A DNA stretch of 9,736 nt, from the NCBI GenBank assembly GCA_003155705.1, contig PMEC01000211.1:15211-24946 (forward strand), in the 5' to 3' direction. The stretch is from Bacteroidales bacterium. Lineage in GTDB: Bacteria; Bacteroidota; Bacteroidia; Bacteroidales; VadinHA17. Below, in pieces: positions 1-6,239 of the stretch (its first letter is position 1; each line of letters begins with the position of its first letter). The translations under genes were made by a program, and so were the position numbers. The notes beneath the pieces were generated by a model. It was not told the origin of the DNA, made no database searches, and worked only from the letters and a program-made list of their open reading frames with translations.

Positions 1-17
1 GCAATAATATATCAGGA

Positions 18-419
18 TTACCTTGATTTTGCTGTGGCAATGATCATCTTACCGTTCAACTTGTTCCCTAGAGATAAGACATTCACCAAATCCTGAATTG
101 ATAACGTATTATCAAAACGCAACATGATAAAAGCATCAGGAGAATGTGCCAATTCCTTTTTAAGCTCAGATTCAAGCGTCTCGAAAGGAACCCTGGTATT
201 GTTCACGAAATAAATCTTCTCTTTGGTCATAGTCAGATTAATCTCTTTCTTCTGGATCGACTGGCTGCTCCGTGAACTTGGTAATGAAACTTTTATCATG
301 CTTGGATTGAGAAGCGTGGAGATTATTATAAAGAATAACATAAGAAAAAACATGATGTCATTCATCGAAGAAGTGAATACTTCCGCTGTAAAATCTTTTT
401 TCTTGCGAAGCTCAATCAT
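18..419 (-). CDS. exbD: ExbD/TolR-family biopolymer transport protein
   Basis: Inner-membrane subunit of a proton-driven ExbB-ExbD (TolQ-TolR) motor, which uses proton flow to energise a TonB- or TolA-like transducer. The 133-residue protein has the family architecture: a short cytoplasmic N-terminus, one membrane helix at about residues 19-40, and a periplasmic domain to the end. The helix carries Asp21 in SSMNDIMFFL, matching the essential membrane Asp of the family (Asp25 of E. coli ExbD). The periplasmic part has the usual ExbD-like pattern ending in a short beta segment (KMIIATAK). The ATG overlaps the exbB stop codon by four bases, so the two genes are translationally coupled. Length is normal. 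ExbD and TolR cannot be separated by sequence alone; the divergent TonB-like gene favours the ExbD label. Confidence 0.9.
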   Translation of the reverse strand: MIELRKKKDFTAEVFTSSMNDIMFFLMLFFIIISTLLNPSMIKVSLPSSRSSQSIQKKEINLTMTKEKIYFVNNTRVPFETLESELKKELAHSPDAFIMLRFDNTLSIQDLVNVLSLGNKLNGKMIIATAKSR

Positions 420-1129
420 TTTGAAGGGCTTTTTAGCAGGTCAATAAAATTCATGGCGTTCCATTCAAGCTGATGAACCGCTTTATTTAGAATAATGTTC
501 AGCCAATGGTACGCGATATAAGCTATGATACCAACAATAAGTCCGGATGCGCTACTTACCATTTTGGTGTATAATCCGGCAGAAACAGTACCAATACTTA
601 CATCGCTTGTTAATGAAATATTGAAAAATATTTTTATCACTCCGATTATTGTACCGAGAAAACCGAACATAGGAGCTATACCTGCAATGACAGCAAGTAT
701 CTGTACGTTTTTCTCCAGGTCGTAAACTTCAAATTTTCCTGCTATCTCAATGGATTCTTCAACTTCTTTGATTGGTTTCCCCAGACGGGAAATACCTTTC
801 TCTATCATCCTGGCTATAGGTTTTGGAGTATTCCGGCAAAGTGTCAGAGCTGAATCGGTTTTACCGGCAAGAATAAAGTCATTTATGCTGTTCATAAAGT
901 TCACATCCGAGCTGATATGGCGTCTTATAGTTAAATAACGCTCAATGAAGACATAAACAGCTATAACAGAAAGTATGCCAATCGGTATCATTATAATGCC
1001 ACCTTTCATAATAATATCCATCATCGTAGTTACTTCAGGGGCAGGCTGCGTGGGAAGTGTCGGAGCAGCAGCAACTGCTTTGTTCAGTGTATCAATAGTC
1101 TGTGAGATCAGCAAAAACATTGGTGTCAT
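416..1129 (-). CDS. exbB: MotA/TolQ/ExbB-family proton channel protein
   Basis: Polytopic inner-membrane subunit that forms the proton channel with ExbD. The 237-residue protein has three membrane helices at about residues 43-63, 142-169 and 183-214, with a large cytoplasmic loop between the first two, as in the family. The second helix contains the signature APMFGFLGTIIGVI; Thr160 matches the conserved channel Thr (Thr148 of E. coli ExbB). In the third helix the second conserved Thr (Thr181 of E. coli ExbB) appears as Ser193 in MVSSASGL, keeping the hydroxyl. An Ala/Pro/Thr-rich N-terminal stretch (about residues 18-35) precedes the first helix. The ATG at 1129 fits the family length. It is the first gene of a two-gene operon with exbD and is divergent from the TonB-like gene. 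TolQ is the alternative name. Confidence 0.9.
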   Translation of the reverse strand: MTPMFLLISQTIDTLNKAVAAAPTLPTQPAPEVTTMMDIIMKGGIIMIPIGILSVIAVYVFIERYLTIRRHISSDVNFMNSINDFILAGKTDSALTLCRNTPKPIARMIEKGISRLGKPIKEVEESIEIAGKFEVYDLEKNVQILAVIAGIAPMFGFLGTIIGVIKIFFNISLTSDVSIGTVSAGLYTKMVSSASGLIVGIIAYIAYHWLNIILNKAVHQLEWNAMNFIDLLKSPSK

Positions 1130-1246
1130 ATCGGTTTGTATATATTATTTTTATCCAAAAACGCATTCTTTACTTAAAAATTATTCAACTGAGTCCTATT
1201 CTATGATTGAATTTACTCAGGAATATAACTATTTCATTAATTGTTT

Positions 1247-1254
1247 CAAATATA
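1247..1254 (-). promoter_or_regulatory. Putative promoter -7 element for exbB-exbD
   Basis: Read on the minus strand this is TATATTTG, an exact match to the Bacteroidota -7 consensus TAnnTTTG. Nineteen bases further upstream (1274-1277) the minus strand reads TTTT, one base off the TTTG -33 element and at the known spacing. Transcription would begin near 1240, giving exbB a leader of roughly 110 bases. This is inference from motif and spacing only. Confidence 0.45.
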
Positions 1255-1299
1255 GCAATTCCGGCAAGTTTTAAAAAAGGATTATTTTAACAATTTTTC

Positions 1300-1309
1300 A
1301 TTTCGAAAT
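1300..1309. repeat. 10-base palindrome ATTTCGAAAT
   Basis: A perfect palindrome between the divergent exbB and tonB genes, about 46 bases upstream of the putative exbB -7 box. Such symmetry can be a dimeric-regulator site, but a 10-base AT-rich palindrome may also occur by chance. No regulator is identified. Confidence 0.3.
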
Positions 1310-1322
1310 CTTCTTTCTGAAA

Positions 1323-1370
1323 CCGGCCTCTGATAGAAAATGAAGTTGCACCAACTGTGATTGAGGCCGG
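1323..1370. repeat. GC-rich stem-loop with inner hairpin
   Basis: CCGGCCTC at 1323-1330 is exactly complementary to GAGGCCGG at 1363-1370, an 8-base stem. The 32-base loop contains a second perfect hairpin, AGTTG at 1344-1348 and CAACT at 1352-1356 around a CAC loop. The GC-rich arms stand out in AT-rich surroundings. There is no following T-tract on either strand, so an intrinsic terminator is unlikely. It could be a structured RNA element, a regulator site or a degenerate mobile-repeat unit; the sequence does not decide. Confidence 0.45.
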
Positions 1371-1547
1371 AGATATTCTTCAATTATAACTTTTACTTTA
1401 AGCAGGAGTTAATAAATATTTGTCCATTGTTATTAAACCAACATAATACAACCATTAATTGTAACGTTTTTTAATAACTTCGCCTTCTGTAATTTATAAT
1501 AATATCGATTACTGAAAAACGAAGTTTAATATAAAAACAGTTATCAG

Positions 1548-2447
1548 TTGCAATCTTATCGAAACAGGGATCAGCAAAAATTGGCATCCGAACGGGGAAA
1601 GGGGATTGTGGGCACCCTGATATTACATCTGGGGATACTGGCAATGTTAGTGATTGTTGGATTCTCGGCACCAAAATCCTCCGAACCTGAAAAAGGCATT
1701 TTAGTTAATTTCGGAACTGATGAAACCGGTTCAGGACTAATTGAACCATCCCCGCCTCAATCACAGGATGAAACTACCCCTGTTAGACCTGACCAATCAA
1801 CAACCCAACCCGAGAATAAAAATGCTCTGCTCACTCAGAACATTGATAAAGAGTCGCCTGCAGTAAAAAAAGTGGACTCTCTTGAAGTAAAGAAAAGAAA
1901 AGAACAAACAGAGGCTGATAGAATTAAACGTGAAGAACTTAAAGCTGAAAAGATAAAGAAAGCGGTGGCAGATGCTGAAAAAAAGAGAGTTGAAGCTGAA
2001 CAGAAAAGAGCCAGTGATATTCAGAACAGGACTAAAAATGCTCTGGCAAATTCCAAAAACAGTAATACAAATTCTACTTCTGAAGGGATAACCGGTGGAT
2101 CAGGAAATCAGGGTGTTCCAACAGGATCTGTCGATTCACAGGTCCATGGCCCGGGTGGAGGAACCGGTAACAGCGGGATCTCTTATGATCTTCAGGGGAG
2201 AGGATTCCGGCTGCTTCCTAATCCAAGATATGAATACCAGGGCGAGGGAAAGGTTGTTGTGGAAGTGAGTGTAGATAGATCTGGTAAAGTTACCAAGGCA
2301 GTGGCAGGAAGACCAGGTTCAACAACGCTCGATGGATACCTTCTCACCGAGGCACAGAAGGCTGCTATGAAGGCAACTTTTGAACCAAAACCGACAGCAC
2401 CTCTCATTCAGACAGGAACAATAACTTACAATTTTATACTTAAATAA
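1548..2447 (+). CDS. tonB: TonB/TolA-like energy transducer
   Basis: Periplasm-spanning protein that should transmit energy from ExbB-ExbD to the outer membrane. The 299 residues comprise a short cytoplasmic N-terminus, one membrane helix at about 22-41, a Pro/Gln/Thr-rich stretch (66-92), a highly charged Lys/Glu/Ala-rich probable coiled coil (107-160), a Gly/Ser/Asn-rich linker (165-212) and a C-terminal TonB-like domain (about 213-299, with GEGKVVVEVSVDRSGKV). His27 lies in the helix four residues after Thr23 (TLILH), matching the SxxxH motif through which TonB and TolA respond to their motor. The start is TTG at 1548; an in-frame TAA at 1527-1529 prevents any start further upstream, and this start gives the N-terminal length typical of Bacteroidota homologues. 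No Shine-Dalgarno sequence is seen. The charged coiled coil is TolA-like, so the job may be envelope integrity, nutrient uptake or both. Confidence 0.85.
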   Translation: MQSYRNRDQQKLASERGKGIVGTLILHLGILAMLVIVGFSAPKSSEPEKGILVNFGTDETGSGLIEPSPPQSQDETTPVRPDQSTTQPENKNALLTQNIDKESPAVKKVDSLEVKKRKEQTEADRIKREELKAEKIKKAVADAEKKRVEAEQKRASDIQNRTKNALANSKNSNTNSTSEGITGGSGNQGVPTGSVDSQVHGPGGGTGNSGISYDLQGRGFRLLPNPRYEYQGEGKVVVEVSVDRSGKVTKAVAGRPGSTTLDGYLLTEAQKAAMKATFEPKPTAPLIQTGTITYNFILK

Positions 2448-2467
2448 ATATATCCCGGAAGGTATAT
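2448..2467 (-). terminator. Possible terminator between convergent tonB and response-regulator genes
   Basis: The arms ATATATC (2448-2454) and GGTATAT (2461-2467) form a 7-pair stem with one G-T wobble and a 6-base loop. Read on the minus strand, the stem is followed by TTATTT, so it could end the response-regulator transcript. On the plus strand no T-tract follows. The stem overlaps the 33-base gap between two convergent genes, a sensible place for a terminator, but it is AT-rich and weak. Confidence 0.3.
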
Positions 2468-2480
2468 CCTTACAGCCGGA

Positions 2481-2870
2481 TCAGCTTTCCGTGCTAAGTA
2501 ACTCTAACATTGAAGCATTTAGATTGTCCATAAGGTTACTATCCTTAATGACATAATCATCAATACCTTTCCGAGCAAGTTCAAGCACAATTTCGCCTCT
2601 CTCCTGCCCTGAAAGCATTATCACAGGTACATTTGGATGGGTTTCCTTTATTTTATCAAAAACCTCCATGCCGTTCATAACTTTTTGATCTGTTTTATAG
2701 AACAGGTAGTCCAGAATAATAAGGTCGGGATTTTTATTCAATGATTTCAGACAATCCTCACCATAATCGAAAGCTTCAAGAAGATAGCTATCTGAATTAA
2801 AACGCTTTACTATCATCTTAGTAACAACCGGATCGTCATCAACAACAAAGATTAGTTTTTGCTTATTCAT
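2481..2870 (-). CDS. Single-domain response regulator (CheY-like receiver)
   Basis: A 129-residue stand-alone receiver domain with no output domain, expected to be phosphorylated by a histidine kinase and to act by protein contact in the cytoplasm. The acidic pocket is Asp11-Asp13 in VVDDDP, the phospho-acceptor is Asp54 in LIILDYLF, the switch hydroxyl is Ser87 in VIMLSGQ, and Lys109 is in YVIKD. Two details are unusual. The loop after Asp54 is about five residues longer than in CheY (13 residues from Asp54 to Gly67 rather than 8) and lacks the usual Met-Pro. Lys109 is followed by Asp instead of Pro. No kinase gene is adjacent; the neighbours are convergent tonB and upstream glyA on the same strand 120 bases away. 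It is therefore an orphan regulator whose partner cannot be inferred. Confidence 0.9.
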   Translation of the reverse strand: MNKQKLIFVVDDDPVVTKMIVKRFNSDSYLLEAFDYGEDCLKSLNKNPDLIILDYLFYKTDQKVMNGMEVFDKIKETHPNVPVIMLSGQERGEIVLELARKGIDDYVIKDSNLMDNLNASMLELLSTES

Positions 2871-2898
2871 CTTCTAACTAATTGGTTTTAGGCCAGCA

Positions 2899-2906
2899 TA
2901 AAGTTA
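2899..2906 (-). promoter_or_regulatory. Weak promoter -7 candidate for the response regulator
   Basis: The minus strand reads TAACTTTA, seven of eight matches to TAnnTTTG, 28 bases upstream of the start codon at 2870. A GTTG sequence lies 18 bases further upstream (2925-2928) as a possible -33 element. Readthrough from glyA is the alternative source of transcript. Confidence 0.3.
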
Positions 2907-2967
2907 AAATAAAATTCTTTCAAACAACTTGATTTATATTAAATTGATGGACTGAAAATAAATTATG

Positions 2968-2982
2968 ATATCATTTTGATAT
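2968..2982 (-). terminator. Weak hairpin after glyA
   Basis: The arms ATATCA (2968-2973) and TGATAT (2977-2982) pair perfectly around a 3-base loop, 8 bases past the glyA stop. Read on the minus strand, a T-rich stretch follows after a few bases. The stem is only six AT-rich pairs, so termination would be inefficient; readthrough into the response regulator is plausible. Confidence 0.25.
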
Positions 2983-2990
2983 TAGCTTAA

Positions 2991-4271
2991 TTACATCGCA
3001 AACAGAGGAAAAGGCTTCATCATCTCATTAACCTTCTTTCCTACCCTGTTTATTACTTCTTCGTTTTCTATATTAGAAATGACCTCATCAATGAGTTCAA
3101 CAATGATCTCCATATGTTCTTCCCTGAGCCCCCGTGTTGTGACGGCCGGAGTGCCTACTCTAAGTCCCGATGTAAGAAAAGGTGATCTGCTGTCATAAGG
3201 AACCATATTCTTATTCACAGTTATATGCGAAAGAACAAGAGTATTTTCAACCTTTTTACCTGAAATATCAGGGAATTTAGTTCTCAGATCAATAAGCATG
3301 AGGTGATTATCCGTGCCTCCTGAAATCACCTTGTAACCTCTTGCCATAAAAGATTTTGCCATCGTTTCGGCATTCTTTTTTACCTGTTTCTGATAATCTT
3401 TGAATTTCGGATCGAGGGCTTCACCAAAAGAAACCGCCTTTGATGCAATTACATGTTCCAGAGGTCCACCCTGAATTCCCGGAAATACAGCAGAGTTAAG
3501 AAGTGATGACATCATTCTGACTTCCCCTTTGTTTGTCTTAAGGCCCCATGGATTTTCGAAGTCCTTTCCCAAAAGAATTATGCCTCCACGCGGACCGCGA
3601 AGAGTTTTGTGTGTTGTGGATGTAACAATGTGTGCATATTTCAAAGGATTATTCAACAATCCTGCTGCAATTAATCCGGCAGGATGAGCCATATCAACCA
3701 TAAATATTGCGTCTATCGAATCGGCAATTTTCCTCATTCTCTCATAATCCCATTCTCTTGAATAGGCAGATGCACCTCCGATTATCATCTTGGGTTTTTC
3801 TTTTAGTGCTACCTCTTCCATCATATCATAATCAACCAATCCGGTATCTTCTTTAACACCATAAGCAACAGGTTTGTATAAAATCCCGGATGAGTTAACC
3901 GGAGATCCATGAGAGAGATGCCCGCCGTGAGCAAGATTTAATCCCATAAATGTATCACCAGGTTTTAGCACGGCCATGAAGACTGCCATATTTGCCTGAG
4001 CACCGGAATGAGGTTGAACGTTAGCATACTCAGCTCCAAAAAGCTGTTTAAGACGATTTATTGCAATTTGTTCCGACTGATCAACTATCTCACAACCACC
4101 ATAATAACGATTTCCGGGGTACCCTTCAGCATATTTATTCGTCATTACTGACCCCATAGCTTCCAGTACCTGCGGACTTACAAAATTTTCTGATGCTATC
4201 ATTTCAATTCCGTTAAGCTGGCGCTGATACTCTTTATTAATCAGATCAAAAATTAACTCATCGCGTTTCAT
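2991..4271 (-). CDS. glyA: Serine hydroxymethyltransferase
   Basis: Cytoplasmic PLP enzyme that interconverts serine plus tetrahydrofolate with glycine plus 5,10-methylene-tetrahydrofolate, the main one-carbon source for purine, thymidylate and methionine synthesis. Starting at the ATG at 4271 gives 426 residues, the usual bacterial length. Clear family motifs are [10 protein letters not shown] (about 23-32), [17 protein letters not shown] (45-61), the [10 protein letters not shown] segment (85-94), [13 protein letters not shown] (192-204) with the PLP-ring-binding Asp and His, and the catalytic Lys222 in [13 protein letters not shown]. The C-terminal [14 protein letters not shown] segment carries the substrate-carboxylate-binding Arg. 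A 12-residue extension from a TTG at 4307 is possible on paper, but it is not family-like and lies on the putative -7 box. The gene is complete and all key residues are present. It lies 79 bases downstream of the clc gene on the same strand and probably has its own promoter. Confidence 0.97.
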   Translation of the reverse strand: MKRDELIFDLINKEYQRQLNGIEMIASENFVSPQVLEAMGSVMTNKYAEGYPGNRYYGGCEIVDQSEQIAINRLKQLFGAEYANVQPHSGAQANMAVFMAVLKPGDTFMGLNLAHGGHLSHGSPVNSSGILYKPVAYGVKEDTGLVDYDMMEEVALKEKPKMIIGGASAYSREWDYERMRKIADSIDAIFMVDMAHPAGLIAAGLLNNPLKYAHIVTSTTHKTLRGPRGGIILLGKDFENPWGLKTNKGEVRMMSSLLNSAVFPGIQGGPLEHVIASKAVSFGEALDPKFKDYQKQVKKNAETMAKSFMARGYKVISGGTDNHLMLIDLRTKFPDISGKKVENTLVLSHITVNKNMVPYDSRSPFLTSGLRVGTPAVTTRGLREEHMEIIVELIDEVISNIENEEVINRVGKKVNEMMKPFPLFAM

Positions 4272-4304
4272 AATATGATATTTAAATTTAAAGTGATTGA
4301 AAAT

Positions 4305-4312
4305 CAAATATA
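4305..4312 (-). promoter_or_regulatory. Putative promoter -7 element for glyA
   Basis: The minus strand reads TATATTTG, an exact TAnnTTTG match, 33 bases upstream of the glyA ATG at 4271. No convincing TTTG -33 element is seen at 19-21 bases. The placement in the 79-base gap between clc and glyA supports an independent glyA promoter. Confidence 0.4.
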
Positions 4313-4350
4313 TGTTTGTATTCGCCTTGCATATTTAAACTTAACTATGA

Positions 4351-6123
4351 CTATTCTTCGGAAAACTGAATTAGCAATTCCCTGTATGTGGTGTAAATTC
4401 TAGCCTTGGAAATAAATCCCACATAGTATCCATTATCGAGAACAGGAAGATTCCATGCCCCGGTTGTTCTGAAAGTATCCATGACAGTTTCTATACCTTC
4501 TTTTTTGTCAATATAAGATGGTGGAATAGTCATAACGTCTCTCATTATGGTTGAATCATAAAGCTCAGTATTGAACATGATCTCCCTGACATCATCGAGC
4601 TGTACTACTCCCTCAAGGATATTATATTCATCAACCACAGGGAATATATTCCGTTTCGATTTTGAAATGATCTTAACCAGATTTCCCAGAGTATCAGTTG
4701 GTTTTATTTTATAAAGATCAGTTTCAATATCTTTTTTCCATTCCATAAATGTCAGTACAGCTTTATCCTTATCATGAGTAATGAGCTCACCTCTTTTGGC
4801 CAGTTCTACATGGTAGATTGAATGACGTTCAAAACCCCGGATAGTCATATAAGCCACGGTTGAGGTAATGATAAGTGGAATCAGCAGATCGTAACCACCC
4901 GTAATCTCAGCAATAAGAAAGATTGCAGTCAGAGGCGCGTGCATTACACCAGCCATCATTCCTGCCATTCCGACCAGGACAAAACGATTGTCGGGCAGAC
5001 TGATATTGACATACCTATTTAACAGATTTGCCACCACATAACCATTTACACCACCGATAAACAAGGTCGGTGCAAAAATACCGCCCACTCCTCCGGCACC
5101 ATTGGTAGAACTGGTTGCAATAACCTTAAGAAATACGAGGCAAACCATAAACAGGATGATCGTCCATGAATTATTGTTCATCTGACCGAAAATACTATTC
5201 CCTGTGACAATATCAGTGTTTCCCTGAAGCAGGGCCAGTATTGTATCATAACCTTCACCAAAAAAAGGTGGGAACAGGTATATAAGCAATCCAAGAACCA
5301 GACCTCCGATTCCCAGTTTGACATACTCATTCTTTACCTTATCATAGCCGCTTTCAAGCTTTAAAGTCATCCAGGAAAAATAGCGTGAGATTAATCCGCA
5401 TGTTAATCCCAGGACTATATACCATGGAATATTTGTGATGATAAAGGCTTCCTTTACTGAAAAAGTGAAAAGGACTTTGTCTCCCATCAGAAAATAGGCT
5501 ACTGTTGCAGCGGTTACGGAAGAGATAAGCAAGGGTACAATTGAAGAAATAGTAAGGTCCAGCATCAATATCTCAAGGGTAAAAACTATTCCTGCGATCG
5601 GAGCCTTGAAAATTCCTGATATAGCTCCTGCTGCACCACAACCAATCAGGAGGGTTATATTCCGGTAGTTCATCTTAAAGAACTTTCCAATGGCTGAACC
5701 TATGGATGAACCCGTAAGAACTATGGGTGCTTCCGCTCCTACTGATCCTCCAAAACCAATTGTTATTGTACTGGCAACCAGAGAAGTCCAGGTGTTGTGC
5801 CTTTTCAGATAGCTTTTCTTTTTTGATATTGCATAAAGTATTCTGCTGATCCCATGACCAATATTATCTTTAACAACATATTTTACAAAAAGCATTGTGA
5901 TAAGCATACCAAGGATGGGATATGCAAGATATTGATAATCAGAACCATGTTGCATTTTTTCAGTAAGCAGCAGATGGGTATAATGGATAGCATTCTTCAG
6001 GATTGCAGCAGCTAATGCGCTCAGAAAACCAACAACGAGGCTCAGAATGTAAATGAGTCTGCGCTGATCAAGTTCGACAATTTTTGTCCTCAGAAACCTA
6101 AATAAATTATTATTTCTGAACAT
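4351..6123 (-). CDS. CLC-family chloride channel/transporter with CBS pair
   Basis: Integral membrane protein of the CLC family, moving chloride or related anions across the inner membrane. From the ATG at 6123 it is 590 residues: an N-terminal multi-helix CLC core to about residue 430, then two cytoplasmic CBS domains (about 465-520 and 528-585) that often sense nucleotides. Family signatures are GHGIS (89-93, in place of GSGIP), GGSVGAEAP (125-133) with the gating Glu131, GGIFAP (347-352), and Tyr411 in ITGGYDLLIP, matching the anion-coordinating Tyr445 of the E. coli protein. Aligning APIAGIVFTLEIL with E. coli CLC puts Ile185 where the proton-transfer Glu203 sits, so strict chloride/proton exchange of the E. 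coli kind is uncertain. A GTG at 6159 would add 12 residues but lies upstream of the -7 box. Stop is TAG. Confidence 0.93.
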   Translation of the reverse strand: MFRNNNLFRFLRTKIVELDQRRLIYILSLVVGFLSALAAAILKNAIHYTHLLLTEKMQHGSDYQYLAYPILGMLITMLFVKYVVKDNIGHGISRILYAISKKKSYLKRHNTWTSLVASTITIGFGGSVGAEAPIVLTGSSIGSAIGKFFKMNYRNITLLIGCGAAGAISGIFKAPIAGIVFTLEILMLDLTISSIVPLLISSVTAATVAYFLMGDKVLFTFSVKEAFIITNIPWYIVLGLTCGLISRYFSWMTLKLESGYDKVKNEYVKLGIGGLVLGLLIYLFPPFFGEGYDTILALLQGNTDIVTGNSIFGQMNNNSWTIILFMVCLVFLKVIATSSTNGAGGVGGIFAPTLFIGGVNGYVVANLLNRYVNISLPDNRFVLVGMAGMMAGVMHAPLTAIFLIAEITGGYDLLIPLIITSTVAYMTIRGFERHSIYHVELAKRGELITHDKDKAVLTFMEWKKDIETDLYKIKPTDTLGNLVKIISKSKRNIFPVVDEYNILEGVVQLDDVREIMFNTELYDSTIMRDVMTIPPSYIDKKEGIETVMDTFRTTGAWNLPVLDNGYYVGFISKARIYTTYRELLIQFSEE

Positions 6124-6130
6124 AATTTTG

Positions 6131-6138
6131 CAAATATA
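6131..6138 (-). promoter_or_regulatory. Putative promoter -7 element for clc gene
   Basis: The minus strand reads TATATTTG, an exact TAnnTTTG match, ending only 7 bases before the ATG at 6123. If used, transcription would start at or just before the start codon, giving a leaderless or nearly leaderless mRNA. No good -33 element is visible 19-21 bases upstream. It also argues against the longer GTG-started version of the protein. Confidence 0.4.
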
Positions 6139-6170
6139 AAAACAATAAGAACGCTTCACGGTTTTTTATT

Positions 6171-6178
6171 TAAGTTTG
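6171..6178 (+). promoter_or_regulatory. Putative promoter -7 element for the M16 operon
   Basis: TAAGTTTG matches TAnnTTTG exactly and lies 61 bases upstream of the ATG at 6240, back to back with the clc -7 box. No TTTG is present at the -33 distance, so support rests on the -7 match and its position in the divergent gap. Confidence 0.35.
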
Positions 6179-6188
6179 TGCAAGGATG

Positions 6189-6208
6189 ATTCATTTATCA
6201 AAATGAAT
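6189..6208. repeat. Inverted repeat in the M16 operon leader
   Basis: ATTCATTT (6189-6196) and AAATGAAT (6201-6208) are perfectly complementary around a 4-base ATCA spacer. The repeat lies just downstream of the putative M16 operon promoter and 31 bases before the start codon. It could be an operator for a dimeric regulator or a weak mRNA hairpin; it is AT-rich, so chance is possible. Confidence 0.35.
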
Positions 6209-6239
6209 ACTAAGCATTCTCCTTATTGACAGTAATTAA

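Larger units (their letters stand above)
1130..1547. other. Intergenic region between divergent exbB and tonB
   Basis: A 418-base stretch with no credible gene; an open frame that extends into it from inside exbB is a shadow. It must hold the promoters of both flanking transcripts. Visible elements are the exbB -7 box at 1247-1254, a 10-base palindrome at 1300-1309, and a GC-rich inverted repeat with an inner hairpin at 1323-1370. For the tonB side only imperfect -7 candidates are seen: TAACTTCG at 1475-1482 and AATATTTG at 1415-1422, neither with a clear -33 partner. The region is AT-rich apart from the stem-loop. Confidence 0.7.

Noticed and set aside
1..17. Left edge of the window after the exbD stop
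   Set aside because: Seventeen AT-rich bases hold no identifiable feature; a downstream operon gene may lie outside the window.
975..1274. Plus-strand open frame of 99 codons running into the exbB-tonB gap
   Set aside because: Its first half is antisense to exbB and the remainder is low-complexity intergenic sequence; no recognisable domain or start context.
1323..1370. The GC-rich stem-loop as an intrinsic terminator
   Set aside because: It lies upstream of both divergent genes, has a long loop, and no T-tract follows on either strand.
1475..1482. TAACTTCG as a tonB promoter -7 element
   Set aside because: It has one mismatch to TAnnTTTG and no TTTG or TTG at the expected upstream distance, so it is mentioned only as a candidate in the intergenic entry.
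1471..1674. Minus-strand open frame of 67 codons overlapping the tonB start
   Set aside because: It is antisense to well-supported tonB coding sequence and encodes nothing recognisable.
4272..4307. A 12-residue N-terminal extension of GlyA from a TTG codon
   Set aside because: The extension is not family-like, the ATG at 4271 gives the normal SHMT N-terminus, and the TTG overlaps the putative -7 box.
6124..6159. A 12-residue N-terminal extension of the CLC protein from a GTG codon
   Set aside because: It adds an atypical Cys/Tyr-rich stretch and would put the -7 box inside the gene; the ATG at 6123 is preferred.
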